In this document: piece after piece, positions 60,852 to 64,000 of the stretch
How the letters are laid out: every line of letters starts with the position of its first letter
Numbering within the stretch: position 1 is the stretch's first letter
Assembly (NCBI RefSeq): GCF_001050115.1
Contig: NZ_CP012024.1
Span: 2,991,001 to 3,055,000, forward strand
Length of the DNA stretch: 64,000 bases
Reading direction: 5' to 3'
Origin: Bacillus smithii
GTDB lineage: Bacteria; Bacillota; Bacilli; Bacillales; DSM-4216
The notes under the pieces: generated by a model
Databases searched by the model: none
Seen by the model: the letters and a program-made list of their open reading frames with translations, nothing else
Told to the model about the DNA's origin: nothing
Made by a program: the position numbers and the translations under genes

Positions 60852-62780
60852 ATGATTCTACTGCAAGTTCTTCAACTCACAAAATATTATGGTTCTGAAC
60901 TTATTTTATCGAATATTAAACTGGAAATACAATCACGTGACCGGATTGCTTTAGTAGGGCGAAACGGAGCAGGCAAATCTACGCTTCTGAAAATCATCGC
61001 GGACCAATTATCATATGATTCCGGCGAAATCATCAAGCCAAAGGATGTGACGATCGGCTATCTTGCTCAAGATACCGGCTTAGAATCGGATTTGACAATT
61101 TGGAATGAAATGCTGTCCGTTTTTGGCCCACTGCGGGAGATGGAAAAGAAACTGAGAGATTTGGAAAATCAAATGGCCGATCCGACCGTTTATAACGATC
61201 CGGAAAAATTTAAGAAAATCGTGAAAGAATATGACCAATTGCAAATTCAATTTAAAGAACAAGGCGGCTATCAGTATGAAGCCGATATTCGTTCCGTTTT
61301 GCACGGTCTTCATTTTCAAGACTATGATTATGAAACCAAAATTTCCTCATTAAGCGGAGGTCAAAAAACAAGGTTGGCCCTCGGGAAACTTTTGCTCTCC
61401 AAACCGGATCTTCTCATATTGGACGAGCCGACCAACCATCTAGATATTGAAACTTTAACATGGCTGGAACAATATTTGCAAAATTATCCGGGAGCCATTC
61501 TGATTGTATCCCATGACCGCTATTTTCTTGATAAAGTAGTGACCCAAGTATACGAAATTTCCCGGCATAAGGCTAGAAAATATTATGGAAACTACAGTGA
61601 TTACTTGATTCAAAAAGCAGAGCAATATGAACGGGAAATGAAACAATACGAAAAGCAGCAAGAGGAGATTGAAAAGCTCCAAGACTTCATCCAAAGAAAC
61701 ATCGCTCGCGCTTCGACGACAAAAAGAGCGCAGAGTCGAAGAAAACGACTGGAAAAAATGGAGCTGATGGAAAAACCTGCAGGGGATGAAAAATCGGCTC
61801 AATTTTCGTTTGAAATTGCAAAGCAAAGCGGCAATGAAGTGATGCGCGTTAAAGACTTAGCCATTGGATACGGCCGCGGTCCTGTGAGTGAAAATATCCA
61901 TTTGAACATAACCCGCGGGGAAAGCATTGCGCTTGTCGGACCGAACGGGGTCGGAAAAACCACTCTATTAAAATCGATTATTGGGCTTCTGCAGCCGATC
62001 AAAGGATCTGTTCAATTCGGCACCAATGTCGAAATCGGCTATTATGATCAGGAACAAGCCAATTTAACTTCAAATAAAACCGTCCTTCATGAACTGTGGG
62101 ATGATTTTCCTGATTACAATGAAAAAGAAATTCGGACCGTTTTAGGGAATTTTCTCTTTTCAGGCGATCACGTTTTGAAAACCGTCTCCTCTTTAAGCGG
62201 CGGGGAAAAGGCACGGCTGGCCCTTGCCAAACTCATGATGAAGAAAGCCAATTTCTTAATTCTCGATGAGCCGACGAACCATCTTGACCTTGACAGCAGA
62301 GAAGTACTCGAAAACGCTTTGATCGATTATCCGGGAACATTATTGTTCGTATCCCATGACCGCTATTTTATCAACCGAATTGCCACTAAAGTGATCGAGC
62401 TTTCTCCTAACGGGACCACTGAATATTTGGGAGACTACGATTACTATGTAAACAAAAAACAAGAACAGCTGGAATTATCGCTTTTGGAACAACAAGAAAA
62501 TCGCCGTACCTCTGATGACACAACCGCTTCGAAAAACACGTTTGCACTGGATAAAGAAGCGAAAAAAGCGGAGAGAAAAAAAAGAAGACGAATTGAAGAA
62601 ATTGAACAAACGATTGAACAAAAAGAAACGCTCCTTTCAGAAAAAGAAGCACTTCTCGTTCAGCCTGACATATTTCAAGATTATGAAAAGGCACATGCCA
62701 TCAATCAGGAAATCGAACAGCTGAAAGCAGAAATTGATCAGCTTATGGAGGAATGGACGGAATTGCAGGAAAGTTTATAG
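60852..62780 (+). CDS. ydiF: ABC-F family ATPase YdiF
   Basis: 642 residues from the ATG at 60852 (GAGGTGA ribosome binding site). Two ABC domains without membrane segments: Walker A GRNGAGKST (about residue 40) and GPNGVGKTT (about 360), signatures LSGGQKTRLAL and LSGGEKARLAL, and Walker B ending DEPTNHLD twice. The inter-domain linker and a long charged C-terminal coiled coil (about 560-642) are as expected for this subgroup. ABC-F proteins act on ribosomes; the role of YdiF is not well defined. It is divergent from moaC. Confidence 0.95.
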   Translation: MILLQVLQLTKYYGSELILSNIKLEIQSRDRIALVGRNGAGKSTLLKIIADQLSYDSGEIIKPKDVTIGYLAQDTGLESDLTIWNEMLSVFGPLREMEKKLRDLENQMADPTVYNDPEKFKKIVKEYDQLQIQFKEQGGYQYEADIRSVLHGLHFQDYDYETKISSLSGGQKTRLALGKLLLSKPDLLILDEPTNHLDIETLTWLEQYLQNYPGAILIVSHDRYFLDKVVTQVYEISRHKARKYYGNYSDYLIQKAEQYEREMKQYEKQQEEIEKLQDFIQRNIARASTTKRAQSRRKRLEKMELMEKPAGDEKSAQFSFEIAKQSGNEVMRVKDLAIGYGRGPVSENIHLNITRGESIALVGPNGVGKTTLLKSIIGLLQPIKGSVQFGTNVEIGYYDQEQANLTSNKTVLHELWDDFPDYNEKEIRTVLGNFLFSGDHVLKTVSSLSGGEKARLALAKLMMKKANFLILDEPTNHLDLDSREVLENALIDYPGTLLFVSHDRYFINRIATKVIELSPNGTTEYLGDYDYYVNKKQEQLELSLLEQQENRRTSDDTTASKNTFALDKEAKKAERKKRRRIEEIEQTIEQKETLLSEKEALLVQPDIFQDYEKAHAINQEIEQLKAEIDQLMEEWTELQESL

Positions 62781-62816
62781 TTCTCATTGTTCGGACATCC
62801 TGTATTCTCTATGAAA

Positions 62817-62851
62817 AAAGAGGCTGTAGCATCATTGCTTACAGCCTCTTT
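62817..62851 (+). terminator. Terminator of ydiF
   Basis: AAAGAGGCTGTA and TACAGCCTCTTT form a 12-bp stem, followed by TAGATTTTT. Confidence 0.85.
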
Positions 62852-62890
62852 AGATTTTTACACCATAAATGAAAATCCTTTATACACGAT

Positions 62891-63170
62891 TTTTCCACAC
62901 CGTTATTTCCGATATTTTATCAACAAAAAATCGCTGCCAACGGATTGATGCCATCCTAATTATCCACAAAATAAATCACATCGTTGTTATTGAAACCACA
63001 GCAAAGGTCACATTTTTCCACATTATCCACAGACTTATTGACAATATTCCAAATTTACCCTCAAAATTTATCCACATTTAAAAAAAGTTTTTAACATAAT
63101 GCTCTTTGTTTTCCACATATTATCCACATGTTATGAACAATAGTGATTCCTGACGATTCTATTTTCCACA
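62891..63170 (+). promoter_or_regulatory. DnaA-box cluster
   Basis: Four perfect TTATCCACA boxes (62960, 63023, 63068, 63120) and four one-mismatch TTTTCCACA boxes (62891, 63014, 63109, 63162), plus TTATCAACA at 62918, all in the same orientation within 280 AT-rich bases. It lies between ydiF and tsaD, outside any gene. Such clusters titrate DnaA and delay replication initiation in B. subtilis. Confidence 0.85.
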
Positions 63171-63212
63171 GCTTTTCACCAAAAAGCCCTTCCACGATTC
63201 TCACCGGAAGAC

Positions 63213-63247
63213 AAAAAAACCGGCAGCGCCCTTCTGCCGGTCAAAAA
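63213..63247 (-). terminator. Terminator of tsaD
   Basis: CCGGCAG-AAGGGCG-CTGCCGG followed by TTTTTTTG on the minus strand; A/T-runs on both sides make it bidirectional. Confidence 0.85.
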
Positions 63248-63335
63248 ACGTCATTATTCATCTCGATTAGAAACAGCACTATTTTTCTAAAGATGGATCC
63301 CCGCAAAAACCCTTTTTTTACATCTAAGAATGAGA

Positions 63336-64000
63336 TTAAACGTGATCCAGTTCCAATCCGGGATAGGCGTTCATGTTATAGCCGTCTCGTTTTCCTTTTT
63401 CGTAAAAAATGGTCCCTGCAGCCGCAATCATGGCTGCATTATCCGTACATAGCGATAAAGGCGGTATGACTAACTCTACATCCTTCAATTCTTCCATTTT
63501 CTTTTGCAATTCGCTACGCAAACCACGATTTGCTGCCACGCCCCCGGCAAGTAAAACTTGTTTTACTTGAAATTGTTTGGCGGCTCTCACTGTTTTTTCA
63601 GTCAATACTTCTACCACACTCGCCTGAAAACTTGCAGCCACATCTTCAGGATGATACTGTTCCCCTCTTTGCTCCGCATTATGCAAAGTATTAATGACTG
63701 CTGATTTTAATCCGCTAAAACTGAAATCATAGGATCCGTCTTCCAGCCAAGCCCTCGGAAAATCGATCAATGCTTTTCCTTCATGCGCAAGACGGTCAAT
63801 GACCGGCCCTCCGGGATAGGTTAGATTCAATGTTCTGGCTACCTTGTCATAAGCCTCTCCGGCCGCGTCATCTCTTGTTTCCCCAATCACTTCGAATGTT
63901 CCGTGCTCTCTCATCAGCACCAATTCCGTATGGCCGCCTGAAACTACCAGCGCTATCAACGGAAAGCGCATATCCGTTACGAGCCGATTAGCATAAATAT
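63336..64000 (-). CDS. tsaD: tRNA N6-threonylcarbamoyladenosine transferase TsaD (N-terminus outside window)
   Basis: The frame is open through the right window edge (IYANRLVTD precedes [17 protein letters not shown]), so the N-terminal ~125 residues with the metal-binding His pair lie outside. The visible part has [57 protein letters not shown] and [12 protein letters not shown], all TsaD/Gcp signatures. It transfers the threonylcarbamoyl group to A37 of ANN-decoding tRNAs, with TsaB and TsaE. Confidence 0.97.
   Translation of the reverse strand, partial: IYANRLVTDMRFPLIALVVSGGHTELVLMREHGTFEVIGETRDDAAGEAYDKVARTLNLTYPGGPVIDRLAHEGKALIDFPRAWLEDGSYDFSFSGLKSAVINTLHNAEQRGEQYHPEDVAASFQASVVEVLTEKTVRAAKQFQVKQVLLAGGVAANRGLRSELQKKMEELKDVELVIPPLSLCTDNAAMIAAAGTIFYEKGKRDGYNMNAYPGLELDHV

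Overview
The window looks like chromosomal DNA from a low-GC Gram-positive member of the Bacillaceae, probably a moderately thermophilic lineage near Bacillus smithii, Caldibacillus or Parageobacillus. This rests on Bacillus-type AGGAGG ribosome binding sites, many TTG/GTG starts, B. subtilis-like gene order, a CIRCE element, PurR boxes, purine and SAM riboswitches, GlcT/PtsG control, and IS256, ISLre2 and IS3-type elements. I cannot fix the species from this sequence alone.

Layout, left to right. At 1-1488 lies the start of a yerA-like adenine deaminase, followed by two small membrane proteins. The twelve-gene purine operon purEKBCSQLFMNHD fills about 2.5-15.5 kb on the minus strand, behind a PurR operator, a sigma-A promoter and a guanine riboswitch with terminator. 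Next come yebG, an unassigned glycoside hydrolase with AT-rich palindromic operators, a frameshifted DUF3841 gene, ptsG-glcT with its antiterminator target, pbuG (second guanine riboswitch and PurR site) and guaA with a long unassigned structured leader. nadE-pncB-pncA recycle nicotinamide to NAD. After a few small genes and a flavohaemoglobin comes a full methionine salvage set (mtnA, K, U, E, W, X, B, D, 31.3-40 kb) with two SAM riboswitches. The mtnK leader is interrupted by a reverse-transcriptase-less group IIC intron placed exactly behind the riboswitch terminator.

From 40 to 45.9 kb is an accessory stretch. It holds a type I toxin-like gene, a CheY-like receiver behind a c-di-GMP riboswitch, two excalibur-domain proteins (one a membrane-anchored nuclease), an IS256-family element and an integrase remnant. 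groEL-groES (CIRCE), an ISLre2 element, ydiL-ydiK, a second accessory block (PepSY-type protein, YbaK-type editing protein, IS3 remnant, two-component system, MacAB-like exporter), then tatC-tatA-rex-moaC-ydiF, a dense DnaA-box cluster and tsaD complete the window.

The outer parts follow the order I recall from B. subtilis (tsaD-ydiF-moaC-rex-tat-ydiK/L-groE ... guaA-pbuG-pur-yerA). The NAD, hmp, mtn, c-di-GMP/CheY, nuclease and exporter modules are therefore insertions into, or rearrangements of, a conserved near-origin backbone. The most interesting regulatory observations are: identical direct-repeat promoters in front of the MacAB-like exporter and the PepSY-type gene, which point to a compact two-component regulon; the c-di-GMP riboswitch with an apparent Shine-Dalgarno-sequestering platform before a lone CheY; the intron lodged at the SAM riboswitch terminator; the unassigned guaA leader; and the DnaA-box cluster.
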